DNA of 53,528 nt from Deinococcales bacterium (lineage in GTDB: Bacteria > Deinococcota > Deinococci > Deinococcales > JAAFIG01). A program made the translations under genes and the position numbers. Each line of letters opens with the position of its first letter. The first letter of the stretch is position 1. The stretch covers positions 1 to 53,528 of the forward strand of contig JANYHH010000046.1 in NCBI GenBank assembly GCA_025359505.1, read 5' to 3'. This document shows, one piece after another, positions 34,695 to 43,581 of the stretch. Under the pieces are notes generated by a model that worked only from the letters and a program-made list of their open reading frames with translations, did no database searches and was not told where the DNA came from.

Positions 34695-35535
34695 GTGGAT
34701 GCTTGCTTTGATCGTGCGTGTTTCAGTGACGCACAGCGGCTCTAGCACCGAAGCGCGTTCCATCGCACCGTCACACGCTCACCAGCTCGTGAACTCGAGC
34801 AACGCGCACATCCCCAACGTGGCCCAGCTTCATGTCGCTTGTGGCTGATGCGCCAGAGATGGAACTCAACGATCACCCAGCCGTCACGCTCGAGATCAGT
34901 CTCGAGATCGCGGCGGGCGGGTTGTGGTTGTGTCGGTCGAGGATCGGCGGCAATGCCCGCCATCCCTGTGCGCTCGAGTGATTCAAAACCATCGTGCCTG
35001 TACCGCACAGCTCGTCACTACCGCATCGGCGGTTTCAGGGTCAGCGCAGCTCGAGGTGACGCGGTAGTCACTCGGTTTGGTGACGCTCGAGTCGAACTGC
35101 TCGGAAGTTCTGTCAGGCGTTTCGTCGCAGCAAGTGGCGCGTTCTTCGTATCCCCACCGCTGAAACTCAGTTCTCGAGATCATCAGCGCCATGTCTGCGG
35201 CCGAACCTCGGGCAATCGCCGCATCGGATTAAGGTTGTGAACAGAATGTAAATACTCAGTTCTGTAACACACTTAACTCGAGACGCCGCTCGACATATGA
35301 GTTCAAACCACAATTCCGCCGTGTGCTACGACCGTAATCGCAATCGCAGACTGGCTCTATCCTCAGTGGGGATTAAGGTTTCTTCATCACACTGCGCCCC
35401 ATGCTGGAATCCACTCCCGCCATCTGAGTATCCAAAACCCTAGCCGAGCCTCGAGCCGCTCGGCGACTCGAGCAACCTGTCACCGCGCCACCTGCAACTG
35501 AGTAGAGCTGAGTAGAACTGAGTAGAGGAGCAATC
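34695..35535. other. 841-bp gene-poor spacer before second transporter
   Basis: No convincing gene is present. A minus-strand open frame at 34,742-35,008 and a plus-strand one at 34,839-35,240 have no recognisable domain or ribosome site. An 11-bp direct repeat GGATTAAGGTT occurs at 35,226 and 35,370. The last 38 bp hold a 10-bp tandem array and the ribosome site for the binding-protein gene. A degraded gene cannot be excluded. Confidence 0.5.
35498..35527 (+). repeat. Three tandem 10-bp units in leader of UgpB-like gene
   Basis: CTGAGTAGAG, CTGAGTAGAA and CTGAGTAGAG follow each other without gaps; the last runs straight into the GGAG ribosome site eight bases before the ATG. One unit frame contains TGA and TAG stops, so it is leader RNA, not coding. 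It may bind a regulator or vary in copy number. Confidence 0.85.
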
Positions 35536-36828
35536 ATGAAAGCACTTTGGATCGCCGTACCGCTCGCCGTAACCGTGATGGCCGTCGCGCAAAACCAAAC
35601 CGTGGAGTTCTGGCATACGTTTGGAGATGCCAAACGAGGGAACTGGATTCAAGCCAGAGCCGACGAGTACAACAAAGCCAATCCAAGTCTAAAAATTGTA
35701 CCGATCTACAAGGGTGTCAGCGACGAAACCCTGCAAGCCACGGTGCTCGCCGCCCGCCAAGGCAAAGCGCCAGCGCTGGTGCAGGTGGACGGAACCAGCA
35801 GTCAACTCGCGCTCGACAGCGGCATTTTCCAGCCGGTCAGCAGCGTCGAAGATGTGGATTTCAGCGATTACTTGAAACCCATCGTCAGTTATTACACCAT
35901 CGGCGGCAAGGTCAACAGCATCCCGTTCAACTCGAGCAGCCCTGTGCTGTACTTCAACAAAGACCTGATGGTGAAAGCTGGCCTCGATCCCGCCAGACCG
36001 CCGACGGTTTTCAGCGCGGTACTGGCAACCTGCGCCAAATTTGACGCGGCCAAGCTCGGCGTCAAATGCGTGGCGCTCACCCCCTTTAGCTGGCTGTTCG
36101 AGCAGTGGATGAGCCAGCAGAACGCGCAACTCCTCAACAATGGCAACGGTCGTCAGGATCGGGCAACGGCCAGCAACATCGACAGCCCAGCGGGCCGCAA
36201 AATCTTCCAGTTTTACAAAGATCTGAATGACCGAGGTTACTTGACCAACACGGGCAAGCTGGCCGATACGGTCGGCACAAACGCGATCTTTGGGCAGCAA
36301 AAGGCGCTGATGACGATCAACTCCACGGCTGGGTTGGGAAATCTATTAGATGCCAGCAAGCAAAGCGGCTTTCAGATGGGCGTCGGCGTGCTGCCGATCC
36401 CCGACGGTTCATTGCGTAACGGCGTGGTCATCGGCGGCGCGAGCCTCTGGGTGGCCAAAGCAATCGCCAAGCCAGAAGCCGAGACCGCGCTGGATTTCGC
36501 ACTGTTCATGACCAACACCGAGAACATGGCCAGTTGGCACAAGCTCACCGGCTATTACCCAGTGCGTACCAGCAGCGTGAATCTGCTCCGCAAGCAAGGC
36601 TGGTTCGAGGGCAACCCACTTCAGCTCGTGGCGTTCAGGCAGCTCCTGAGCACCAAACCGAACATCGCCAACGCCGGGGCGCTGACTGGAGCCAACATTC
36701 AAATGCGGGCGCTGATCGAGCAAAACATCCAAAAAGTCTTGAGCGGTCAAGGCGTGAGTGACGTGGCCAAAACCGCCAATGAGCAGGTCAGCGCGGCGCT
36801 GGTGGAGTACAACAAAAATTTCAAGTAA
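35536..36828 (+). CDS. ABC solute-binding protein, UgpB-like
   Basis: The 430-residue protein has a signal peptide (MKALWIAVPLAVTVMAVAQ) and strong UgpB-type text: VEFWHTFGDAKRGNWIQ, SSPVLYFNKDLMVKAGLDP and MASWHKLTGYYPVRTSSV. UgpB proteins bind sn-glycerol-3-phosphate or glycerophosphodiesters. GAGGAGCAATC precedes the ATG. It contains only one CTCGAG in 1.3 kb, the lowest density of any long gene here. Two permease genes follow but no ATPase gene. Confidence 0.85.
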   Translation: MKALWIAVPLAVTVMAVAQNQTVEFWHTFGDAKRGNWIQARADEYNKANPSLKIVPIYKGVSDETLQATVLAARQGKAPALVQVDGTSSQLALDSGIFQPVSSVEDVDFSDYLKPIVSYYTIGGKVNSIPFNSSSPVLYFNKDLMVKAGLDPARPPTVFSAVLATCAKFDAAKLGVKCVALTPFSWLFEQWMSQQNAQLLNNGNGRQDRATASNIDSPAGRKIFQFYKDLNDRGYLTNTGKLADTVGTNAIFGQQKALMTINSTAGLGNLLDASKQSGFQMGVGVLPIPDGSLRNGVVIGGASLWVAKAIAKPEAETALDFALFMTNTENMASWHKLTGYYPVRTSSVNLLRKQGWFEGNPLQLVAFRQLLSTKPNIANAGALTGANIQMRALIEQNIQKVLSGQGVSDVAKTANEQVSAALVEYNKNFK

Positions 36829-36845
36829 GACGTAGCCATGCATCG

Positions 36846-36876
36846 AACCTCGAGCCGCTCGCAATAGCTCGAGGTT
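36846..36876 (+). terminator. CTCGAG-based hairpin after UgpB-like gene
   Basis: AACCTCGAGC and GCTCGAGGTT form a 10-bp stem with an 11-base loop, 17 bp after the stop and before the permease genes. There is no run of T, so partial attenuation or mRNA 3'-end protection is more likely than full termination. Confidence 0.65.
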
Positions 36877-36899
36877 TCAGACTCTGTTGGAGGTTCGCT

Positions 36900-37886
36900 T
36901 TGAACGCCGCTCGACCAAACAAACAAACCGCACCGATCCGCACCAGTCCCCAGCAGCAGGCTCGAGACCGTCCGCCCAGAGCTGGCAGCGAACACGCGAC
37001 CTTTCGGGGGCGCTGGCTGCCGTGGTTGCTGCTGCTGCCGACCTTAGCGATCCTCGGGGTGTTCTCGTACTACCCGGCTGTTCAGACCTTGCGGCTGAGC
37101 GTGTTCAGATCCAACATCATCGTCGGTAACGAGCAGTTCATCGCTTTGGACAATTTCTCTTCCCTGCTCTCGAGTCCCGTGTACCAGCAGGTCATGCTGC
37201 AAACGCTGGTCTTCATCGCGCTGGTTGTAACGCTGGGGCTGATGATCGCCTTGGGCTTGGCGTGGCTGGCCAGCCAACCGATTCCCGGCGCGAAGTTCTA
37301 CCGCCTGATGCTGATTTACCCGTATGCGCTCTCCCCAGCCATTGCGGGAACGCTGTGGCTGTTCTTGTTCAATCCAGAAGTCGGCGCGGTCAATCACTTG
37401 TTGGAAACACTGTTCGGTATCAAACCACGCTGGTTGGATCAGCCTTTTCTAGCCTTCGGGCTGGTGGTCGCCGCGACCGTCTGGAAGGGCTTGGGGTTCA
37501 ACATCGTCTTCTACCTCGCCGCAATCCAGAACATCCCCAAGGAAGTCACGGAAGCGGCCCAGATCGACGGCGCGACTCCTTGGCAACTTTTTTACCGCGT
37601 GGTCGTGCCGCTGCTCTCCCCGATGACTTTTTTTCTGGTGTTCACCAACATCGTCTCGTCGCTGTTTGATAGCTTCGGGTTGGTGAACATCCTCACCAGA
37701 GGCGGCCCAGTTTACGGCGAGGCGGGCATCACGACGTTTTTGGTGTACCAGCTTTACCAAGACGGATTTCGCAGCTTCCAGACGGGATTGGCGGCCGCGC
37801 AAGCCGTGCTGATGCTGCTGCTGGTGATCTGCCTGATCGGTTTGCAATTCAAGTACGGCAGCAACCGGGTGCATTATGGCGCTTAA
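36900..37886 (+). CDS. ABC permease, UgpA-like
   Basis: The 328-residue permease has six spans after a polar, Gln/Pro-rich N-terminal tail (about 1-38). The EAA loop is VTEAAQIDGATPWQLFYRVV. The start is TTG 36,900, nine bases after GGAGG; no ATG alternative keeps the first span. It overlaps the next permease by 11 bp. It pairs with that permease to carry the ligand of the UgpB-like protein. Confidence 0.87.
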   Translation: MNAARPNKQTAPIRTSPQQQARDRPPRAGSEHATFRGRWLPWLLLLPTLAILGVFSYYPAVQTLRLSVFRSNIIVGNEQFIALDNFSSLLSSPVYQQVMLQTLVFIALVVTLGLMIALGLAWLASQPIPGAKFYRLMLIYPYALSPAIAGTLWLFLFNPEVGAVNHLLETLFGIKPRWLDQPFLAFGLVVAATVWKGLGFNIVFYLAAIQNIPKEVTEAAQIDGATPWQLFYRVVVPLLSPMTFFLVFTNIVSSLFDSFGLVNILTRGGPVYGEAGITTFLVYQLYQDGFRSFQTGLAAAQAVLMLLLVICLIGLQFKYGSNRVHYGA

Positions 37887-38745
37887 CTCTCAAAACCAGC
37901 ACGCTCGAGGCGCATCTCGAGCCAACCCTCGACGCAAAGGCGGTCATTTCTGGACGCATTTGACGCTGATCGTGGCGGTACTGGTGATCGCCTCACCGCT
38001 GCTATTCGCACTCGTCAAAGCCACGCAGACCAGCGCCCAAGTTACCGGCCCCAGCCTGCTGTTGGGAACCCAATTCTGGGAGAATGCTCGAGCCGCTTGG
38101 GTCGGCGCGGGACTCGGGCAGTACATGCTCAACAGCGCGATCGTCGCGGTCTGCGTGACGGTGGGTAAGACTGCGCTGTCCTTACTGGCGGCGCTGGCAT
38201 TCGTATACTTTCGCTTTCCGCTGAAAAATCTGTTCTTCGCGCTGGTGCTGTTGGCGTTGACCTTGCCGACCGAGCTGCTGATCGTCTCCTTATTTAATTT
38301 GGTCTCTGGTGATCTCAAATGGGCTGACAGTTACGCCGCGATCATCGTGCCGTTCATCGCCTCGGCCACCGGCGTGCTGCTGTTCAGGCAGCACTTCATG
38401 AACATCCCCTCGAGCCTGTCCGACGCCGCCCGCATGGACGGCGCGGGGCCGCTGACGTTCCTCTATAAAATTCTCTTGCCGATGAGTTGGAATACGGTTG
38501 GGGCGCTGGCGGTGATTCAATTCGTCTCGGCTTGGGATCAGTACCTGTGGCCGCTGGTGATTATGCAGTCCGACAGCAAACAAGTCGTGCAGGTGGGCCT
38601 CAGCCGACTGATCGACGCCGAAGCGCAAAGCAACTGGGGCGCAGTGATGGCCGGGGCGATTCTGACGATCGTGCCGCCGATGCTGATCTTCACCGTGCTG
38701 CAAGAGCAGTTCAGCAAGGGCTTCGCGCTCGGGCAGGACAAGTAA
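37876..38745 (+). CDS. ABC permease, UgpE-like
   Basis: The 289-residue permease has six spans and the docking loop LSDAARMDGAGPLTFLYKILLP. Family text WDQYLWPLVIMQSDSKQVVQVGL is typical of UgpE. No ATPase follows; the transporter may borrow ATPases 1/2 from 29,915-32,060 or one elsewhere. Downstream, GGTTCGA/TCGAACC forms a small hairpin at 38,820-38,837. Confidence 0.88.
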   Translation: MALNSQNQHARGASRANPRRKGGHFWTHLTLIVAVLVIASPLLFALVKATQTSAQVTGPSLLLGTQFWENARAAWVGAGLGQYMLNSAIVAVCVTVGKTALSLLAALAFVYFRFPLKNLFFALVLLALTLPTELLIVSLFNLVSGDLKWADSYAAIIVPFIASATGVLLFRQHFMNIPSSLSDAARMDGAGPLTFLYKILLPMSWNTVGALAVIQFVSAWDQYLWPLVIMQSDSKQVVQVGLSRLIDAEAQSNWGAVMAGAILTIVPPMLIFTVLQEQFSKGFALGQDK

Positions 38746-38972
38746 TGTCTCAGCAGCTCGAGCATTGACGTAACTACCGCCTGACGTCTCACTTGAAGTT
38801 TCGTCGAGCGCAAAGCTAAGGTTCGACGACTCGAACCAGTCCTGAAACCGCGAATCGAGTGTCTGCCATCTCGAGCATCTGCCATCTCGAGTTCCCAGCC
38901 TCGAGTGACCAGTATCTGAACGCGATGGGCCGTCTCGAGAAATGTTCATGCGCTCGAGTTAGCCTGCGATGC

Positions 38973-40472
38973 GTGAAGCTCAAATTGCTCGTTGCTGGCT
39001 TAGTGATCGCTCTACTCGCCGTTGGGTTGGGCATCGCGCAAACCCGCCCGCAGCCCGCGCAGCAATTGCGAGGTCTCTGGGTAGACGCCTTCGGGCCCGG
39101 TTTCAAATCCCCATCTGAGGTCGACGCGCTGGTCACTTACGCCAAGTCGCTGCGCTTGAACGCGCTGTTCGTGCAGGTCGGACGGCGCATGGATTGCTAC
39201 TGCAACAAGTCAAGTGTGCCGCGCAGCGCTGACCCGAAGTTGCAAGCGGGGTTCGATCCGCTCGAGGATGTAATCGCCAAGGCCCACGCGCAGGGTATTC
39301 AGGTTCACGCGTGGATCATCACCACGGCCGCGCTCAACACCACCGAGCCAGCGATTGCAGTCGATCACGTTTTCAACACGCACGGCCTGACCTCGAGCGA
39401 TTCTTGGTTGACGCGCTCCAGTACAGGCGCTGCATTGGCGGGCAAGGATTACGTACTCGATGTCGGGCATCCAGCGGCCGCCGAGTATATTGCTGGTTTT
39501 TACCGCAGCGTCGTGCAGAATTACGACATTGACGGCATTCAGTTCGACCGCGTGCGCTACCCCGATTCAGGCGATGACGCGCACCAAGCCGTGTGGGGCT
39601 ACAACCGCGCCTCGCTCGAGCGTTTTCGCGCTGAAACTGGGCGTTCGGACACGCCCGCACCGTTGGACGCGCAGTGGTCGCAGTGGCGCAGGGATCAGGT
39701 GACGAATCTGGTGCGGCGCGTGTACTTGGAAACCAAAGCCGTCAAGCCGAATTTGTGGGTCAGCGCGGCGACGATTGTCTACAACACCGCGCCAAAAGAC
39801 AGAGCAGAATTTGAAAAAACCCGCACCTACAGCGAAGTTTTGCAGGACTGGGCTGGCTGGATGCAGGCGGGAATCGTGGATTTGAACCTGCCAATGAATT
39901 ACAAGCGCGAGACCTCGCCGGAGCAAGCCGCGCAGTTCAGCGGCTGGGCGCGCTTCGCCAGTGCCACTCGAGGCAAGGGGGTTGTCGCCAACGGTGTGGC
40001 GATCTACCTCAACACGATTCCAGATTCTTTGAAACAGCTTGCTCGAGGCAACAGCGTCGCGGGCATCAGCGGTTGGGTCGGGTACAGTTACCGCACGCCG
40101 GATGTCAGCACCTTCGGCGGCAAGAAAACCATGCTGGTCGCGCAGCTCGAGTTGCAGCGGGCACTCACAGGGTCAGCCACCGCGCCGTTTGCCAGTGCTG
40201 CCAGTTGGGGGCGTCCCGGTACGCAGAATTTGAGCGGCATTCTCGGGCGAGTTACTAAAAACGGGCTGGGCGTCAGCAACGCCGCGCTCGAGGTGATCGG
40301 CAGCGACGGCTCGAGCGTGCTGATCCGCAGCGATGCTAACGGCTATTACGGTCTGCCGAACCTGCCGCTCGGTGCAGTGACGGTCAATCTGCTCGAGGGC
40401 GATGTGGTGATCGACTCGCAGATCGGCGAAGCGACGCTCGGGCGGGTCGCGGTGCTGCCGGATCTCGAGTGA
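38973..40472 (+). CDS. Secreted GHL10-type (family 10-like) glycosyl hydrolase with beta-sandwich tail
   Basis: The 499-residue protein begins with a signal peptide (KLKLLVAGLVIALLAVGLG). A (beta/alpha)8 glycosyl-hydrolase-like domain follows: LRGLWVDAFGPGFKSP, GIQVHAWIITTAA, and DIDGIQFDRVRYPD with likely catalytic acids. The C-terminal about 80 residues (from LSGILGRVTKNGLG) look like a carboxypeptidase-regulatory beta-sandwich. Members are thought to act on cell-wall or extracellular glycans. GTG 38,973 is chosen because the signal peptide starts there. Exact substrate unknown. Confidence 0.8.
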   Translation: MKLKLLVAGLVIALLAVGLGIAQTRPQPAQQLRGLWVDAFGPGFKSPSEVDALVTYAKSLRLNALFVQVGRRMDCYCNKSSVPRSADPKLQAGFDPLEDVIAKAHAQGIQVHAWIITTAALNTTEPAIAVDHVFNTHGLTSSDSWLTRSSTGAALAGKDYVLDVGHPAAAEYIAGFYRSVVQNYDIDGIQFDRVRYPDSGDDAHQAVWGYNRASLERFRAETGRSDTPAPLDAQWSQWRRDQVTNLVRRVYLETKAVKPNLWVSAATIVYNTAPKDRAEFEKTRTYSEVLQDWAGWMQAGIVDLNLPMNYKRETSPEQAAQFSGWARFASATRGKGVVANGVAIYLNTIPDSLKQLARGNSVAGISGWVGYSYRTPDVSTFGGKKTMLVAQLELQRALTGSATAPFASAASWGRPGTQNLSGILGRVTKNGLGVSNAALEVIGSDGSSVLIRSDANGYYGLPNLPLGAVTVNLLEGDVVIDSQIGEATLGRVAVLPDLE

Positions 40473-40509
40473 GGAGCGCAGAGAGCGGAATGCAGAGGGC
40501 GAAACCCTC

Positions 40510-40540
40510 GAGCCGCTAAAACGTTTTTAGCTCTCGGCTC
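40510..40540. terminator. Bidirectional terminator between GHL10-type and minE genes
   Basis: GAGCCGCTAAAA and TTTTAG-CTCT-CGGCTC form a bulged stem; an outer inverted pair GCAGAGAGC (40,478-40,486) and GCTCTCTGC (40,551-40,559) encloses it. The A/T tracts on each side of the loop let it work for both converging genes. Confidence 0.7.
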
Positions 40541-40560
40541 TCAGCCCTTAGCTCTCTGCT

Positions 40561-40800
40561 TCACTTGAGCGGAATATCCGCCGTCAGCACCATTGCTTCA
40601 TTGTCTCCGTCGCGTTTCATTTCCATTTGAAAATCGCGCAGAGACGGGAAGTAGCGCTTCAGCACCTCAAGCATCTCCAAACGCAATTGCTCTTGTTTGC
40701 CGGGCGGCAGTCCGGCGCGGTCGTAGGCCAGCACGACTTGCAGGCGGTTTTTTAAGGTGTCTTTGGTGTTGTCGCGGCGACGACCGAAGAATCCGAACAT
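40561..40800 (-). CDS. minE: Cell division topological factor MinE
   Basis: The 79-residue protein stimulates MinD ATPase and drives Min oscillation, keeping the division site at mid-cell. The amphipathic membrane-binding start MFGFFGRRR, the anti-MinCD segment (about 12-35) and the dimerisation domain with KRYFPSLRDFQMEMKRDGD are intact. Start ATG 40,800 overlaps the minD stop (TAATG). MinC is not in the window. Confidence 0.95.
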   Translation of the reverse strand: MFGFFGRRRDNTKDTLKNRLQVVLAYDRAGLPPGKQEQLRLEMLEVLKRYFPSLRDFQMEMKRDGDNEAMVLTADIPLK

Positions 40801-41594
40801 TACGCCCTCCCGAATAAGCGTGCGAAGAAGCCCTGTTTCTCCTCGAGTTCCATCCACGGCACGTCCTCGCCGTGCAAACGCCGGGCGGTGTCCCAAAAAC
40901 CCTGTCCGGCTTTGGTGCGGGCGTGCAGCACGGCTGGCTCGCCGACGTTGGTGCTGACCAGAATACCTTCGTCCTCGGGAATGATGCCGATGGGTTTGAC
41001 CGATAGCAGCTCCACGACATCTTCGACGCTGAGCATGTCCTTGCGGCTGACCATCTTCGGACGCAGGCGGTTAATCACCAAGCGCATCTCGCGCACGTCC
41101 ATCGCGTCGAGCATGCCGATGATGCGATCGGCATCACGTACCGAACTGACTTCTGGGTTGACGACGATCAGCGCGGCGCTCGCGGGCGCAGCGGCCGTCT
41201 TGAAGCCGCTTTCAATCCCAGCGGGCGAATCGAGGATGATCCTGTCCATGCCCTCATCCTCGAGTAGCTGCCGCACGATGTCCTTCATGCCGTCGATCGT
41301 CAACGCGTCTTTATCGCGGGTCTGCGAGGCGGGGATCAGAAACAGCCCTTCGACGCGCTTATCGCGGATCATCGCTTGGCGCAGTTTGCACTTGCCTTCG
41401 ATCACGTCCACCAAGTCGTAGACGACGCGACCCTCGAGACCCATCACCGTGTCGAGGTTTCGCAGTCCAACGTCCACGTCGATCACGGCGACTTTTTCAC
41501 CGAGCTTGGCCAGTCCAGTAGCGATGTTGGCGCTGGTCGTGGTCTTGCCAACGCCGCCTTTGCCTGATGTGACGACAATTACTTTTCCGTTCAC
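40800..41594 (-). CDS. minD: Septum-site determining ATPase MinD
   Basis: The 264-residue deviant-Walker ATPase has [15 protein letters not shown], switch I DVDVGLRNLD and switch II IILDSPAGIESG. The C-terminal amphipathic membrane-targeting helix is present (EEKQGFFARLFGRA). It recruits MinC to membranes away from mid-cell and is released by MinE. Ordering minD-minE without minC upstream in view suggests minC is encoded elsewhere. Confidence 0.97.
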   Translation of the reverse strand: MNGKVIVVTSGKGGVGKTTTSANIATGLAKLGEKVAVIDVDVGLRNLDTVMGLEGRVVYDLVDVIEGKCKLRQAMIRDKRVEGLFLIPASQTRDKDALTIDGMKDIVRQLLEDEGMDRIILDSPAGIESGFKTAAAPASAALIVVNPEVSSVRDADRIIGMLDAMDVREMRLVINRLRPKMVSRKDMLSVEDVVELLSVKPIGIIPEDEGILVSTNVGEPAVLHARTKAGQGFWDTARRLHGEDVPWMELEEKQGFFARLFGRA

Positions 41595-41673
41595 GAATCT
41601 CCCTTTGAGCCGTTAAAATTTCCAGCTCGAGCTTGGTCATGAAACCGTCAGCCCGAGCAATTTGTCGATTAGT

Positions 41674-42063
41674 CTACCGTGAATTTTTAGCTTTGGATGA
41701 TTTGGCGTCTGAAACAGTGTTTTCCTTCGGACTACGGCGCAGCAACACGCGACCGAGTGCGAAAGCAGTCAGGTAAAACGCAATGTTGACCAGCCCCGGG
41801 GCTGGCTCGAGGTTTGCGGGAGCACCGATCCATGACACGAAAACCGGATAGCTTGCTGGCTCGAGGCTCGAGCGGTTTTGGATCAGGTATGGCATCGGGT
41901 AGCCGTAGCGGAGGTTGCTCAGCCCAGCCCGGTCGTATGCGGGGCGCGGAATCAGGCTCGAGGCGAAGGTTAGCAGCGCAGCCGCTACAATCCATAGCGC
42001 GATCAGTCGAACTGGAAACGTGCGCTCGAGCCATGCCTCTGTCGGCAATTTAGGTTTCGTCAT
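41674..42063 (-). CDS. Small membrane protein of unknown function
   Basis: The 129-residue protein has two probable membrane spans (about 19-37 and 89-106) separated by a periplasmic-type loop containing PAYDRAGLSNLRYGYPMPYL. A charged, Lys/Ser-rich tail ends it. It lies between minD and dnaN on the same strand. No named family is recognised. Confidence 0.65.
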   Translation of the reverse strand: MTKPKLPTEAWLERTFPVRLIALWIVAAALLTFASSLIPRPAYDRAGLSNLRYGYPMPYLIQNRSSLEPASYPVFVSWIGAPANLEPAPGLVNIAFYLTAFALGRVLLRRSPKENTVSDAKSSKAKNSR

Positions 42064-42166
42064 TTGATTGACTCGAGTCTGCGCTGTGATGCCTCTTAAC
42101 GCCAGACCTCGAGCTTAGAATGCTTCCAACCCAACTCGAGGCAGTGATCGGGCTTCTCGAGGTCTC

Positions 42167-43267
42167 CTAGACCCTCAGAGGGTTTACGATGGCTAAGTAG
42201 CCGGTATCGTTTGAGGCTTTGAAGACTGCGGGCGCGTTCAAACCCAGTCCGATCGTCACTTCGCCGTCAATCGGTGTGAGCGCTTCGGTCAGTTGCTTGG
42301 CGCGAAAGCCAATCGTGATCGCTGGCTCGGAGCCGTGCTGCTGAACATCCAGCACGTCCTGCGCCCGCCCGTAGTCGCTCTCGGCGACCAGTTGCAGTTT
42401 GCCGCCAGCGACGATGAACTCGACTTTGTTGTTGCTGAGCTTGTCCGCGACGACAGCCACCCGTGAAACCGATTCGCGCAGCGCCGCAGAGTCGACTTGA
42501 ATCGTCACGCTCGAGGTTTTCGGGATCACGCGCTCGTAATCGGGCAGTTCGCCGTCCATCAGTTTGGCGTTCATTCGCACGCGGTCGGTCGCCAGTGACA
42601 GCGTGCCTTGGTGGATCGTCAGGCGCACTTCACCGTCGCGCAATACACGAATGATCTCGTCAGCGTTGCGAGCGGGCACGACCAATTTGCGGTTCTCGCT
42701 GGTGCTCGAGGCTTTGAAATCGCGGTACGCCAGCCGGAAGCCATCCGTCGCCACGAGTCGGGAGCGGGTCGGCGTCAGCTCGAGTTGCACGCCCCGAAAA
42801 ATCGCTCTGAATTCTTCGGCGGCGGCTGCGTAGCGCACGCTGCTGATGCTTTTGGCGAACTCGCGGGCGTCGATGGTCAAGTCGGTGGCGCTCGGGAAGC
42901 TCAGTTCAGGGTAGGCGCTCAGGTCGCCGGTCTGAAGCTTGAACGTCGAACCGCCGCTTGCAACGGTCAGCTCGCTGCCGGTGTGATGCAACTCGACCAG
43001 TTCGCCCGGCAGTGATTTGGTGATCTGCGCGAACAGATGCGCTGGGACGACGAAATCTTGCGGGTCGACGATTTGCGCTTCGACGAATTGCTCCAAATCG
43101 ATCTCTAAGTTCGTACCGGACAGCGACAGACCGCGCTCCGATGTTGAGACCTTGAGGTGCGTCAGTGCGGCGTTTGAGCTTCTCGAGGGGACGATGCGCT
43201 CTAGGGCACTTAAAGCTTCGCTGAGGTTTTTCTTTGGAATTTGAACTTGCATCGTGTTTCCTGACAT
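42167..43267 (-). CDS. dnaN: DNA polymerase III beta sliding clamp
   Basis: The 366-residue clamp encircles DNA and tethers polymerase. Three repeated clamp folds are recognisable: ALERIVPSRSSNAALTHLKV in domain 1, RYAAAAEEFRAIFRGV in domain 2, and NPLRV replacing the usual C-terminal PMR(L)-type tail. ATG 43,267 follows GGAGG by four bases; an in-frame ATG at 43,252 is possible. It is transcribed away from oriC. Confidence 0.96.
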   Translation of the reverse strand: MSGNTMQVQIPKKNLSEALSALERIVPSRSSNAALTHLKVSTSERGLSLSGTNLEIDLEQFVEAQIVDPQDFVVPAHLFAQITKSLPGELVELHHTGSELTVASGGSTFKLQTGDLSAYPELSFPSATDLTIDAREFAKSISSVRYAAAAEEFRAIFRGVQLELTPTRSRLVATDGFRLAYRDFKASSTSENRKLVVPARNADEIIRVLRDGEVRLTIHQGTLSLATDRVRMNAKLMDGELPDYERVIPKTSSVTIQVDSAALRESVSRVAVVADKLSNNKVEFIVAGGKLQLVAESDYGRAQDVLDVQQHGSEPAITIGFRAKQLTEALTPIDGEVTIGLGLNAPAVFKASNDTGYLAIVNPLRV

Positions 43268-43298
43268 TGTGCCTCCAAGTGGTGGGTGTAGAACTACA

Positions 43299-43549
43299 GT
43301 ACTTTATATATTAAAGAATTAGTAGTAGTAATAACAGGGCCTGTGGATAGTGTGGATAAGTGCCTTGTGAATCGTACTGTACAACACTTGCCTTGTGGAT
43401 AGATCTGTTGATAAGTGGCCACTTGCCTGTGGATAACTTGTGGATAAAAGTGGGGTTATCCACAGGCAGTCTCGAGCCTCGAGTTATGCACAAGTTATCC
43501 ACAAGTTATCCACACCTTATCCACAGGGTTACCAACAGGGTTATCCACA
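43299..43549. other. Chromosomal replication origin oriC
   Basis: The 314-bp gap between dnaA and dnaN (43,268-43,581) holds eight perfect TTATCCACA DnaA boxes. Three are on the minus strand (43,351, 43,429, 43,439) and five on the plus (43,456, 43,495, 43,506, 43,517, 43,541). Near-matches lie at 43,342, 43,394, 43,406 and 43,484. Beside the leftmost box, TAG-TAG-TAG-TAA-TAA (43,320-43,334) with a GC-rich CAGGGCC spacer matches the DnaA-trio element. An AT-rich tract (43,299-43,319) should be the unwinding site. Two CTCGAG copies sit between boxes. Confidence 0.95.
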
Positions 43550-43581
43550 GGCTGTTGGTGGATCTCGCGTGGCTTTTTCGA

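Noticed and set aside
34742..35008. Minus-strand 88-codon frame with DGWVIVEFHLWRI
   Set aside because: Slight resemblance to nuclease-like text only; no motif, start signal or context supports a gene.
38820..38837. GGTTCGA hairpin resembling a tRNA T-arm
   Set aside because: No acceptor, D or anticodon arm surrounds it; it is only a short inverted repeat.
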